Shown here piece after piece: positions 1 to 6,704 of a stretch of 8,960 nt of DNA. The notes beneath the pieces are model-generated. The model saw only the letters and a list, made by a program, of their open reading frames with translations, searched no databases and was not told where the DNA came from. Every line of letters begins with the position of its first letter. The stretch's first letter is position 1. A program made the position numbers and the translations under genes. This DNA comes from Thermoleophilaceae bacterium (GTDB lineage: Bacteria > Actinomycetota > Thermoleophilia > Solirubrobacterales > Thermoleophilaceae): positions 1 through 8,960 of the forward strand of contig JACCSF010000080.1 in the NCBI GenBank assembly GCA_013813135.1, in the 5' to 3' direction.

Positions 1-107
1 GGGGAGGAGGGCGTGCGGGGGTGGGGACGGGAGTGGCTGACCAGGCCGCTCCGAGAGGCGGGCGTAAGACGGCTGGGGAGGGGTTAGTCGATCGGGCCGC
101 GCCGGTT

Positions 108-140
108 CGGCCTCGGGCGCCATCGCCTGTGCCCGAGCCG
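108..140 (-). terminator. Candidate terminator hairpin downstream of the six-gene operon
   Basis: The bases at 108-118 and 131-140 are reverse complements of each other over 10 pairs with one bulged C, around a 12-base loop. On the minus-strand transcript the hairpin lies about 105 bases after the otsA-like stop. There is no T-tract, so this would not be a classical intrinsic terminator. GC-rich DNA makes such hairpins by chance. It could act in either direction. Confidence 0.3.
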
Positions 141-189
141 CCCGCTTCGACACCGCCCGCTCCGCCGGCTACCCGGCCCGCGCCGGCGC

Positions 190-207
190 CCGGAGAATTC
201 GCTCCGG
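190..207 (-). terminator. Short hairpin after the otsA-like stop, weak terminator candidate
   Basis: CCGGAG at 190-195 and CTCCGG at 202-207 form a perfect 6-bp stem around a 6-base AT-containing loop. It begins about 38 bases past the otsA-like stop codon on the minus-strand transcript. There is no T-run behind it. Its position fits a 3'-end structure, but the stem is short. Confidence 0.25.
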
Positions 208-244
208 ATCCGCAGCCTCGAGCACGGGGCGCACGTTGACGGCC

Positions 245-1708
245 CTAGGACCGCGCCGGCGCTTCGCCGCGCCGCTTTGCCTCGATGTCGGCCAGCTGGT
301 CGTCTACCCAGTCGCCAGGGTCGCGCGCGGTCACGATCCGCTTCAGGCCCTGGGCCCTCCACGAGCGCTCCTCGGCTGACATGCTCAGGGCGCGGTAGAT
401 CGCGTCGGCCTGCTCCTGCACGTCGAAGGGGTTCACCGACAGCGCGAAGTCGGCCAGCTCCTCGTGCGCCCCCGTGTTCTCGCTCAGAAGCGACACGCCG
501 TTGCGCTCGTTCACCAGCGGCCCTTCCTTGGCGATCAGGTTCATCCCGTCGAACATCGCGTTGACCATCAGCAGGTCGTAGTGCTTGTACGCCGCGATTG
601 CCTCCTCGAGGTTCTCGCGCAACCTCAGGTCGATCGGCATCCAGTCGGTCGTTCCGTGCCGGTGGTTGACCACCGCCGCCAGCGCCTCGATCCGCTCCAG
701 GTACTCCGCGTACTCCGGCACGTCCTGACGCGACGGGATCAGGTGGGCGATGAAGGTGACGTTCTCCTTGAACTCCGGGTGCTGCTCCAGGAACAGGTCG
801 AACGCCGTGAACCCGCGCAGCACGTTCTTGGACAGGTCCGCCCTGTCCACGCGCAGGATCAGGTGCTTGCGCCGGCGGCGCAGGATCTCGCGCTCGTATT
901 GGTGCACGGCCGGCCGCTGCGCGGTGTTGCGGAACATCGCGGCCGAGATCGGCAGCGGGTACGACCGCACCCACACGTCGCGTCCCTCAAAGCGCACCAC
1001 GCCCGCCTGCTCGTCCACCTCGAGGTCGAACAGCTCGCGACAGCAGAGCAGGAAGTTGCGCCGGTACGACCGCGTGTGGAACGCGATGATGTCGTTCGAC
1101 AGGATCCCCTCGTAGATTCCCTCGCGCATGTCCGCCGGCAGCACCCGCCAGGCGTCCGGCTGGGTCCATGGGATGTGGACGAAGTGGTGCAGGAACACGT
1201 CCGGGCGTGCCGCGCGGATCATCTTGGGCGCCACGTAGAGGTGGTAGTCGTGCAGCATCACCACCGCCTCGCGCTCGCCCTCCACCTCCTCGAGCACCGC
1301 CCGAGCCAGGTCCTGGTTCACCGCGCAGTACCCGTGCTCGTACGCCTCCACCTCGTGGCGGCGGATGTCCGGCGCGTTGGAGAGGTCCCAGAGGTAGTGC
1401 TGGATGAACCACAGCATCGGGTTTGCCACGACGTTGTAGAAGAGCTCGTACGCCTCCGGGTTCGACTCCACCAGGCGGATCCGGTAGCGGGCGTCGTCCA
1501 GCTCGATCTCGAACGACCCCCCGCCGTGCTCGCGGCTCACCGACACGTCGCCGTCGCTCATCGCCGAAGCCACCCAGACCGCGGCGCGGTGGTGCACGAG
1601 GCCGGTCAGCGCGGTGACGAGGCCCCCGCCGCCGCGACGCGGCTCTCCATCCTCGAAAGTGGCGGGGCCGCGGTTCGACACGAGGACGAGCGCGGCGTCC
1701 TGGGTCAT
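245..1708 (-). CDS. otsA: Trehalose-6-phosphate synthase-like glycosyltransferase (GT20)
   Basis: 487-aa GT20-family enzyme. Such proteins normally move glucose from a nucleotide-glucose to glucose-6-phosphate, giving trehalose-6-phosphate in the cytoplasm. Visible landmarks are SNR (11-13) with the Gly-rich loop GGGG (26-29) near the N-terminus, HDYHL (153-157), HIP (178-180), VDR with a following Lys (R289, K294, matching the phosphate/donor-binding Arg and Lys of OtsA), and DGMN (387-390) followed by KE (394-395). Length is typical. The ATG at 1706-1708 is chosen because it overlaps the TGA of the upstream treT-like gene as ATGA and sits just before the SNR motif. An in-frame extension would run deep into treT. 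It is the last gene of the operon. The usual LDYSKG segment reads ADLSKN and FHY reads IQHY, so it belongs to a divergent branch and its exact substrates are uncertain. No otsB phosphatase gene is visible beside it. Confidence 0.88.
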   Translation of the reverse strand: MTQDAALVLVSNRGPATFEDGEPRRGGGGLVTALTGLVHHRAAVWVASAMSDGDVSVSREHGGGSFEIELDDARYRIRLVESNPEAYELFYNVVANPMLWFIQHYLWDLSNAPDIRRHEVEAYEHGYCAVNQDLARAVLEEVEGEREAVVMLHDYHLYVAPKMIRAARPDVFLHHFVHIPWTQPDAWRVLPADMREGIYEGILSNDIIAFHTRSYRRNFLLCCRELFDLEVDEQAGVVRFEGRDVWVRSYPLPISAAMFRNTAQRPAVHQYEREILRRRRKHLILRVDRADLSKNVLRGFTAFDLFLEQHPEFKENVTFIAHLIPSRQDVPEYAEYLERIEALAAVVNHRHGTTDWMPIDLRLRENLEEAIAAYKHYDLLMVNAMFDGMNLIAKEGPLVNERNGVSLLSENTGAHEELADFALSVNPFDVQEQADAIYRALSMSAEERSWRAQGLKRIVTARDPGDWVDDQLADIEAKRRGEAPARS

Positions 1709-2943
1709 CGGTGGGCCTGGAAGAGCCTGAGCCAGTCGCGTAGGAGGCGTGGGGTGAGGAAGTGCTTGCGCACGTGCTCCTTGCCGGCCCGTCCGAGTTG
1801 CTTGCCGAGGTCCGGCTCGCGCAGGATGCGCAGCGAGCGGTCCGCGCACTCGGCCGGGGAGGAGACGAGGAACCCGGTCTGGCCGTCCTGCACCTGAAGG
1901 GGAATGCCGCCCACGTCGCCGCCGATGAAGGGCCGGCCCTTCCAGAGCGCCTCCGACACGGTCAGGCCGAAGCCCTCGCGCGTGGACTTCTGGATCACCA
2001 CGTCGGCCTGCGACTGGAACGCGTTGACCTCGATCGCGCCGACGCTGTTGAGGTTGTTGAGGATGTGGATGTCCGGGTCGCCGTCGGCGTAGGCCATCGT
2101 CGAGTTGAAGAACTCCCAGCCCTCGGGGTCGTCCGTGGCCATCGAGCCGACCAGCGCGAGCTGCACCTCGGGCATCTCCTGCTTGACGAGCCGGTAGGCG
2201 TCGATCACGCCCATCGGGTCCTTCCACGGGTCGAAGCGCGACACTTGGCACATCAGCGGCCGGTCCACGTCGATGCCGAACTGGTCGCACACGAAGGCCG
2301 CGTCCTCGGGGGACAGCGCCATGTTCTTGGGCGAGAGCGGGTCGATCGCCGGCGGGCAGATGGTCACGCCGGCAGCGGGGCCGTCAAGGCTCGGCGGCAC
2401 GTATGCCGGCACATGCCAGACCGATGCGTCGTACTCGCGCACAAGCGGCACGAGGTGCTCGATCGCGTCCGGGTTCGGCGTGGACAGGTCGATGTGGCAG
2501 CGCCAGACCCACGTCCGCGCCTTGTCCGGCACGTGCCTGCGCACGCCGATCGGCTGCGGGTCGTGCACGATGATCACGTCCCAGCCGCCGGAGATCTCGG
2601 TGGCGTTGAGCGCGTTGTAGCGCTCGAAGATCTTCCACTCCTCGTCCGAGAGCGAGTCGGGGTTGCCCTGCAGCGCGTTGTGGAGGCGCTTGGTGACGTT
2701 GTAGAACTCCTCGCGCCCCAGCATCACCTCCCACTGGGCGTCGACGCCGACGTCGTTCATGAGCGGGACCAGCGTGTAGAGGATCTCCGCGACACCGCCT
2801 CCGAACGCGGTGGCGGACAGGTGCAGCACGCGCAATCCCTCGAGCGGCTCCGCGAGGTCGCGGATCTCCTGGATGAGCGGTCGGCCGGCCAGATGGGTGT
2901 AGTCGGCGAGGCTCTTGGTTCCCACCGAGACGGGCTGAAGCAC
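1705..2943 (-). CDS. treT: TreT-like trehalose-forming glycosyltransferase (GT4)
   Basis: 412-aa GT-B glycosyltransferase resembling trehalose glycosyltransferring synthase, which joins nucleotide-glucose and glucose directly into trehalose in one reversible step. The N-terminal domain carries the acceptor-side loop FGGGVAEIL (47-55) and VHDPQ (126-130). The C-terminal domain carries the donor-binding segment SRFDPWKDP (235-243) and the GT4 signature EGFGLTVSE (323-331), with the two glutamates spaced as in the family. Length matches TreT (about 400-420 aa). The GTG start at 2941-2943 lies 15 bases after the upstream stop, with a weak AGGTAGG-like purine stretch in front. The stop overlaps the start of the otsA-like gene (ATGA), suggesting translational coupling. 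TreT is the best match I recognise, but related GT4 enzymes making other glucosides cannot be excluded by eye. Confidence 0.85.
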   Translation of the reverse strand: MLQPVSVGTKSLADYTHLAGRPLIQEIRDLAEPLEGLRVLHLSATAFGGGVAEILYTLVPLMNDVGVDAQWEVMLGREEFYNVTKRLHNALQGNPDSLSDEEWKIFERYNALNATEISGGWDVIIVHDPQPIGVRRHVPDKARTWVWRCHIDLSTPNPDAIEHLVPLVREYDASVWHVPAYVPPSLDGPAAGVTICPPAIDPLSPKNMALSPEDAAFVCDQFGIDVDRPLMCQVSRFDPWKDPMGVIDAYRLVKQEMPEVQLALVGSMATDDPEGWEFFNSTMAYADGDPDIHILNNLNSVGAIEVNAFQSQADVVIQKSTREGFGLTVSEALWKGRPFIGGDVGGIPLQVQDGQTGFLVSSPAECADRSLRILREPDLGKQLGRAGKEHVRKHFLTPRLLRDWLRLFQAHR

Positions 2944-2958
2944 GGCGGAAGAGCCTAC

Positions 2959-3354
2959 CTAGCTCCGGGAGGCGGATAGATACTTGACGAGCCGCGTGCG
3001 ACCGGCGCTGAAATTGCACTCGTCGACCGTCGCCTCGATGATCGCTCGGCTCAGCTCCCGTTCCATGGCCGACACGCTCGTGTCGGGACCCTCGAGGTCC
3101 ATGGCGAGACGATCGTCGAGCAGGTGGAAGCCAAAGCTCAGGCGGCTCTCGTCGTCGAGCGGACGCGTCTCGTCCACGTAGTCGTTGGCCGCCTCGGTGA
3201 TCGCCAGCTTGAGATCGGCGATCTCCTCGGGGGAGAGCGGCGTGAGCCGGCAGACCGCGGACAGGGCGAGGCGGGCGAGCACGAGGTAGTCGGGACGGGC
3301 CGGGATCGTCAACGAGACGTCGCGGCTGTCGGCTGCCTGCCTTGCCTCGATCAC
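2959..3354 (-). CDS. RsbW-like HATPase domain protein, putative anti-sigma factor
   Basis: 131-aa single-domain protein with the outline of RsbW/SpoIIAB-type serine kinase anti-sigma factors. It has an N-terminal strand (VSLTIPARPDYLVLARL, from about residue 13), a helix with the N-box-like ITEAANDYVDE (52-62), and the typical end RTRLVKYL (119-126). In this family the protein holds a sigma factor and phosphorylates an anti-anti-sigma protein, but neither partner is in the window. Key nucleotide-binding positions look degenerate: the usual E-A-x-x-N reads E-A-A-N-D, and no DxGxG box is seen where DLEGPD (86-91) stands. Catalysis is therefore doubtful. The GTG at 3352-3354 is preferred because it starts 25 bases after the protease stop. 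A longer frame from 3468 would overlap the protease by 89 bases and adds an Arg/Cys-rich stretch with no domain. No strong Shine-Dalgarno is present. Confidence 0.75.
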   Translation of the reverse strand: MIEARQAADSRDVSLTIPARPDYLVLARLALSAVCRLTPLSPEEIADLKLAITEAANDYVDETRPLDDESRLSFGFHLLDDRLAMDLEGPDTSVSAMERELSRAIIEATVDECNFSAGRTRLVKYLSASRS

Positions 3355-3379
3355 GTTCTGGACCCTACCCGGTCGCAGC

Positions 3380-4525
3380 TCAACCCGAACCGGGCGGGCG
3401 CTGCCCCAGTCGCACCCGGATCGTCTGGTGCTTCCCGTCGCGCACGACCTCGAGTCGCACCTCGTCACCGGCGCTCATGGCGCTGATCTCGTCGGCCAGG
3501 TCGTCGCGCCGCGAGAGGGGGTGACCGTCGACCGCCACGATCACGTCTCCGCCGGTCCGCACCGGTGTCGCCTGGAAGCCGATCTCGTCGTCGCCGGGTC
3601 GCAGGTCGGCCTTGTCGGCGGGGCTGCCGTCCTCGATCTCCTGGATCAGCGCGCCGTCGCGGACGTCCAGCTCGAGCCGGTCGGCCAGCTGCGGCCACAG
3701 CACCAGCGTCTGCACGCCCAGGTAGCCGTAGCTCACCCGCCCGTCGCCGCGCAGCTCGCGCAGCGACCGGCGTACCGCGTCGACCGGGATCGCGAACCCC
3801 ACGCCCTCACCGCCGCCGGACTGCGACTTGATCTGGGCGTTGATCCCGAGCACGCGCCCCTGCGCGTCGAGCAGCGGCCCACCGGAGTTGCCCGGGTTGA
3901 TCGCAGCGTCGGTCTGGATCGCGTCGCCGATCTGGAAGCGGGTCAGCGACTCGATGTTGCGGTCGATCGCGGAGATCACACCGATCGAAAGCGACTGCCG
4001 CTCGCCGAACGGGCTCCCGATCGCCGCCACGGGCTCGCCCACGACGATGCGGTGCGAGACCCCCAGCCGCAGCGGGGTGAGCTCGAGCCCCTCGGGGTCG
4101 ACCTTCAGCAGCGCCACGTCGACGTTGGGGTCGACGCCCACGATCTCCGCCCGTACGCGGTTGCCGTCCGAGAACTCGATGAACATGTCCTCGGCGCGGC
4201 CCCCGTCGTCGCCCGTGACTACGTGCGCGTTGGTGGCGATGTACCCCTCTCCGTCGAGCACGAAGCCCGAGCCCTGCCCGCCCTCGCCGCCCTCGTCGAG
4301 GATGCTGGCCCCGGCGTCGAACACCGACAGGATTGTCACCACGCCGGGGGCGAGCCGGTTGTAGATCTGGGACGGGTCGAAGCCGCCCTCCCGCCCAAGG
4401 CCTTCGACGACCTGCACGCGCGTGGTAGTGACCTTCTGCGGGGCGCTCGACTGCTCGTCGTCGCCCTCGCAGCCCACGGCCGCCAGGCCGAGGACGGCCA
4501 CGAGCAGCGCGGCGGTGCGCCTCAC
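3380..4525 (-). CDS. htrA: HtrA/DegP-type S1C serine protease with PDZ domain, lipoprotein
   Basis: 381-aa trypsin-like protease of the HtrA/PepD type, expected outside the cytoplasmic membrane to degrade or refold damaged envelope proteins. The N-terminus has RR, a hydrophobic stretch (5-18) and a lipobox-like AAVGC, giving a probable lipidated Cys19. A polar linker follows to about residue 50. The protease domain shows the full triad: His101 in TNAHVV, Asp136 in DVALLK and Ser214 in GNSGGP. A C-terminal PDZ domain covers about 265-378, with an insertion before GDVIVAVDG. The start is GTG (4523-4525), overlapping the kinase stop as GTGA. Its position right after a regulator/kinase pair matches the mycobacterial mprA-mprB-pepD order, where the protease is both a target and a modulator of the sensor. 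The triad is intact, so I expect it to be active. Confidence 0.93.
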   Translation of the reverse strand: MRRTAALLVAVLGLAAVGCEGDDEQSSAPQKVTTTRVQVVEGLGREGGFDPSQIYNRLAPGVVTILSVFDAGASILDEGGEGGQGSGFVLDGEGYIATNAHVVTGDDGGRAEDMFIEFSDGNRVRAEIVGVDPNVDVALLKVDPEGLELTPLRLGVSHRIVVGEPVAAIGSPFGERQSLSIGVISAIDRNIESLTRFQIGDAIQTDAAINPGNSGGPLLDAQGRVLGINAQIKSQSGGGEGVGFAIPVDAVRRSLRELRGDGRVSYGYLGVQTLVLWPQLADRLELDVRDGALIQEIEDGSPADKADLRPGDDEIGFQATPVRTGGDVIVAVDGHPLSRRDDLADEISAMSAGDEVRLEVVRDGKHQTIRVRLGQRPPGSG

Positions 4526-5940
4526 GCGCCGTTCCCGTCCGTTGGCAGCTCGAGGGTGAACGCCGTGCCGGGCGCGGCGGAGCTCACCCGCAGCCGCCCG
4601 TGCATGCGCTCGGCCAGCTCGCGTGCGATCGCGAGCCCGAGCCCGGCGCCGCGCCCTGCGTCGCCGGTGTAGAAGCGCTCGAAGACCTTCGTCTCGCTGT
4701 AGTCCGGCAGGCCGGGCCCGGTGTCCGTCACCGTCAGACCGGCGGCGCCGTTCCGGCGCGCGGCCCCTACGGTCACGTGAGTGCCCGTAGGGGTGTGCCG
4801 GAGCGCGTTGTCGAGCAGGATCCTCATGATCTGAGCCACCCTGACAGGGTCGCAGAGCGCCTCGGGCCCGTGGTTCGGCAGCCGGATCTCGAGATCGGTT
4901 TCGTGGTCCGCCAGCGCCGGGGTGAACTCGTTCACCACGCTCCGTGCGAGCTCCGACAGGTCGACCGGCTCGGCGTGCAGCTCTACAGACCCGGCATCGA
5001 GGCGCGACAGGTCGAGCAGGTCCACCGAGAGCTTCTGCAGGCGCGCCACCTGCTCGCTCATGGTGTCGAGGAACTCGCGCCGGGTGTCCTCGTCGAGCTC
5101 CTCGTCCTGCAACAGCTCGACGAAACCCGCCAGCGAGAAGATCGGTGTGCGCAGCTCGTGCGACGCGGTGGCGATGAACTCCTTGCGGGCCACGTCGACC
5201 TGCTGCAGCTGCGCCTGCATCTGGTTGAACGTGCGCGTGAGCTGGCCGAGCTCGTCCTTCGAGTCCACCGGCAGCGGGTCGATGAAGCGCCCGTGCGCGA
5301 CCTCGTTGGCCGCGACCTCGAGCCGCCGGACGCGCCGCGCCAGCGCCTGCGCGACGAGGAACGCGCCCGCCATCGCCAGGGCCAGCGCCACCCCGGTGGC
5401 CACCAGCACGCGGTTGCGGACCAGATCGACCGCTTCGGCCACGTCGTTCAGGTCGCGCGAGTAGAGGACCACCGCGATAGGCCGCCCGTGGCGGGGTGCG
5501 AAGAAAGGCTGCGCGACCTGCGCCATCTCCTTACCGCCGAGCGGGGCGATCTCGGTGCGCGGGCGCTTCGACTCGATCGCAGAGTGCGCCAGGCTGTCGT
5601 TGACCGGAGCCTCCTTCTCCGTGCGCGAGTCCGACTGCGGATAGAAGAGCCGGTTCTTGTCGACGCCCCACAGCGTCACGCGCGCGTCCGTTGCCTCGCC
5701 GATCGCGCGCACGCGCTCGTTCAGCTCCTTCTCGCGCAGGTCCGCGCCGATCAGGGCCTTGAGGCGCGGGCGCACGTCCTGAGCTGAGGAACGGATGTCG
5801 TCGAGCTGGCGCTGCTCGAGCTTCGACTCGAGCTGCGGGGTGGCGATGAAGTAGAGGAGGCCGAACGCGGCGCTGATGATCGCGAAGAAGACCAGCGCCA
5901 GCTTTGTGCGCACCGAGCGGAGTCGCGGCCGGCGGCTCAT
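4522..5940 (-). CDS. Sensor histidine kinase with HAMP domain (MprB-like context)
   Basis: 472-aa membrane sensor kinase. Transmembrane helix 1 covers about 13-33. An extracytoplasmic sensor region of about 140 residues (34-175) follows, rich in charged residues and with no family I recognise. Helix 2 is about 176-200, then HAMP (about 200-250). HisKA carries the phospho-acceptor His261 in SHELRTP. The HATPase has the N-box with Asn378 (LLDNALRH), the G1 box DTGPG (406-410) and the G2 box GAGLGLAI (431-438). All catalytic elements are intact. Its partner is the response regulator just upstream, whose stop overlaps this ATG (ATGA, 5937-5940). The protease gene follows with a GTGA overlap. The genomic setting suggests it senses envelope or membrane stress, but the signal cannot be read from the sequence. 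Confidence 0.94.
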   Translation of the reverse strand: MSRRPRLRSVRTKLALVFFAIISAAFGLLYFIATPQLESKLEQRQLDDIRSSAQDVRPRLKALIGADLREKELNERVRAIGEATDARVTLWGVDKNRLFYPQSDSRTEKEAPVNDSLAHSAIESKRPRTEIAPLGGKEMAQVAQPFFAPRHGRPIAVVLYSRDLNDVAEAVDLVRNRVLVATGVALALAMAGAFLVAQALARRVRRLEVAANEVAHGRFIDPLPVDSKDELGQLTRTFNQMQAQLQQVDVARKEFIATASHELRTPIFSLAGFVELLQDEELDEDTRREFLDTMSEQVARLQKLSVDLLDLSRLDAGSVELHAEPVDLSELARSVVNEFTPALADHETDLEIRLPNHGPEALCDPVRVAQIMRILLDNALRHTPTGTHVTVGAARRNGAAGLTVTDTGPGLPDYSETKVFERFYTGDAGRGAGLGLAIARELAERMHGRLRVSSAAPGTAFTLELPTDGNGA

Positions 5941-6638
5941 GTGTCCTGGAAGCGGTATCCCACCCCGCGTACCGTGAGGATCAGCTCGGGGTGCTTCGGC
6001 TCTGCCTCGAGCTTCTCGCGCAGGTGGCGAATGTGGACGTCGATCGTGCGCGGGTCGCGGTAGGAGGAGTCGCCCCAGACCCGCTCGAGCAGCATGGTGC
6101 GGCTGAAGACGCGACCCGGGTTGCGCGCCAGGGCGGCCAGCACCTCGAACTCGACGTAGGTCAGGCGAACCGCCTCGTCGCGCGCCGTCACCTGGCGCCG
6201 TTCGAAGTCGATCGCCAGGTCACCCTCGCGGATCGGCTCCTCGAACTGGTCGTCGGGCTGGGCGAGCGCCGCTCGCCGCAGCACAGCCTTCACGCGGCTG
6301 CGGAACTCGCGCACCGAGAACGGCTTGGTGATGTAGTCGTCGGCCCCCAGCTCCAGGCCGAGCACCTTGTCGATCTCCTCGGTCTTTGCGGTGAGCATGA
6401 TGATCGGCACTGTGCTGCGGGCGCGAATCTGGCGGCACACGTCGAAGCCGTCCTGCTTGGGCATCATCACGTCGAGCACGACGAGGTCGAAGTTGTCATC
6501 GCGCAGCCGGTCGAGCGCCTCGCGCCCGTCGAGAGCCGGCACGACGTCGTAGCCCTCCTTGCGCAGCGGGTAGGTCAGCAGCTTCTGCACCGACAGTTCA
6601 TCGTCGACAAGGAGGATCCGCGGTGCTGAAGCCGTCAC
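5937..6638 (-). CDS. OmpR/PhoB-family response regulator
   Basis: 233-aa two-domain DNA-binding regulator. The receiver domain (about 7-120) has the acidic pair Asp12/Asp13, the phospho-acceptor Asp56 in VVLDVMMP, Thr83 and Lys105 in TKPF. A winged-helix domain (about 135-231) ends with the standard RTIDVHIRHLREKL and VRGVGYRF segments. It is expected to be phosphorylated by the kinase encoded next, to which it is joined by an ATGA overlap. The start is GTG at 6636-6638, directly before TASAPRILLVDD. It is the first gene of the operon. No usable Shine-Dalgarno lies upstream, but a TACAAT -10 box ends 7 bases before the GTG, which fits a leaderless mRNA. Its targets are not shown by the sequence. 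Autoregulation of the operon is likely for this family, but I did not find a clear direct-repeat operator. Confidence 0.95.
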   Translation of the reverse strand: MTASAPRILLVDDELSVQKLLTYPLRKEGYDVVPALDGREALDRLRDDNFDLVVLDVMMPKQDGFDVCRQIRARSTVPIIMLTAKTEEIDKVLGLELGADDYITKPFSVREFRSRVKAVLRRAALAQPDDQFEEPIREGDLAIDFERRQVTARDEAVRLTYVEFEVLAALARNPGRVFSRTMLLERVWGDSSYRDPRTIDVHIRHLREKLEAEPKHPELILTVRGVGYRFQDT

Positions 6639-6645
6639 CTTCAGA

Positions 6646-6651
6646 ATTGTA
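6646..6651 (-). promoter_or_regulatory. -10 box TACAAT, probable leaderless promoter of the six-gene operon
   Basis: On the minus strand TACAAT matches the actinobacterial TANNNT -10 pattern at five of six TATAAT positions. It stands out in GC-rich surroundings. Seven bases separate it from the GTG of the response regulator, so the expected transcription start falls at or 1 base before the start codon. No convincing -35 hexamer is seen at the usual distance, which could mean an activator-dependent promoter. Confidence 0.5.
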
Positions 6652-6655
6652 GGTT
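6650..6655 (+). promoter_or_regulatory. Possible -10 box (TAGGTT) for the divergent membrane-protein gene
   Basis: TAGGTT fits the loose TANNNT pattern on the plus strand. It would give a leader of roughly 40 bases before the GTG at 6705. It overlaps the minus-strand TACAAT box by two bases, so the two promoters would compete for or share regulation. There is no clear -35, and the match is loose enough to arise by chance. Confidence 0.2.
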
Positions 6656-6704
6656 GGTTCCGTGGCCCCTCCCTCGAGCTTGGCCGGATACGGCGGTTGC
6701 GAAC

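Larger units (their letters stand above)
1..244. other. Region downstream of the otsA-like gene; no convincing gene
   Basis: This stretch is extremely GC-rich and I recognise no protein family in any frame. One plus-strand frame is open from the left edge to a TGA at 237-239. It would encode a proline/alanine-rich tail ending just 5 bases short of the convergent otsA-like stop. That could be the 3' end of a gene lying mostly to the left, since Pro/Ala tails are common in high-GC actinobacteria. However, its third codon positions are less GC-biased than in the neighbouring genes, so it may be a chance open frame. The minus strand shows no otsB-like start here. Two hairpin candidates in the region are listed separately. 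Confidence 0.3.

Noticed and set aside
464..1897. Long plus-strand open frame (477 codons) opposite the otsA-like gene
   Set aside because: It is rich in His, Arg and Val as expected from the antisense of a GC-biased gene. It has no recognisable domain, while the other strand carries clear GT20 motifs. The same holds for the long antisense frames at 1762-2979, 3428-4672 and 4600-5787.
3355..3468. N-terminal extension of the RsbW-like protein
   Set aside because: It would overlap the protease gene by 89 bases and adds an Arg/Cys/Ser-rich segment that looks like out-of-frame protease sequence. GTG 3354 gives a complete domain.
6654..6704. TTG start extending the pseudo-M28 protein by 17 residues
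   Set aside because: A rare TTG with no Shine-Dalgarno, placed inside the candidate promoters. The extension adds no recognisable feature before the RRGRLVFEP start.
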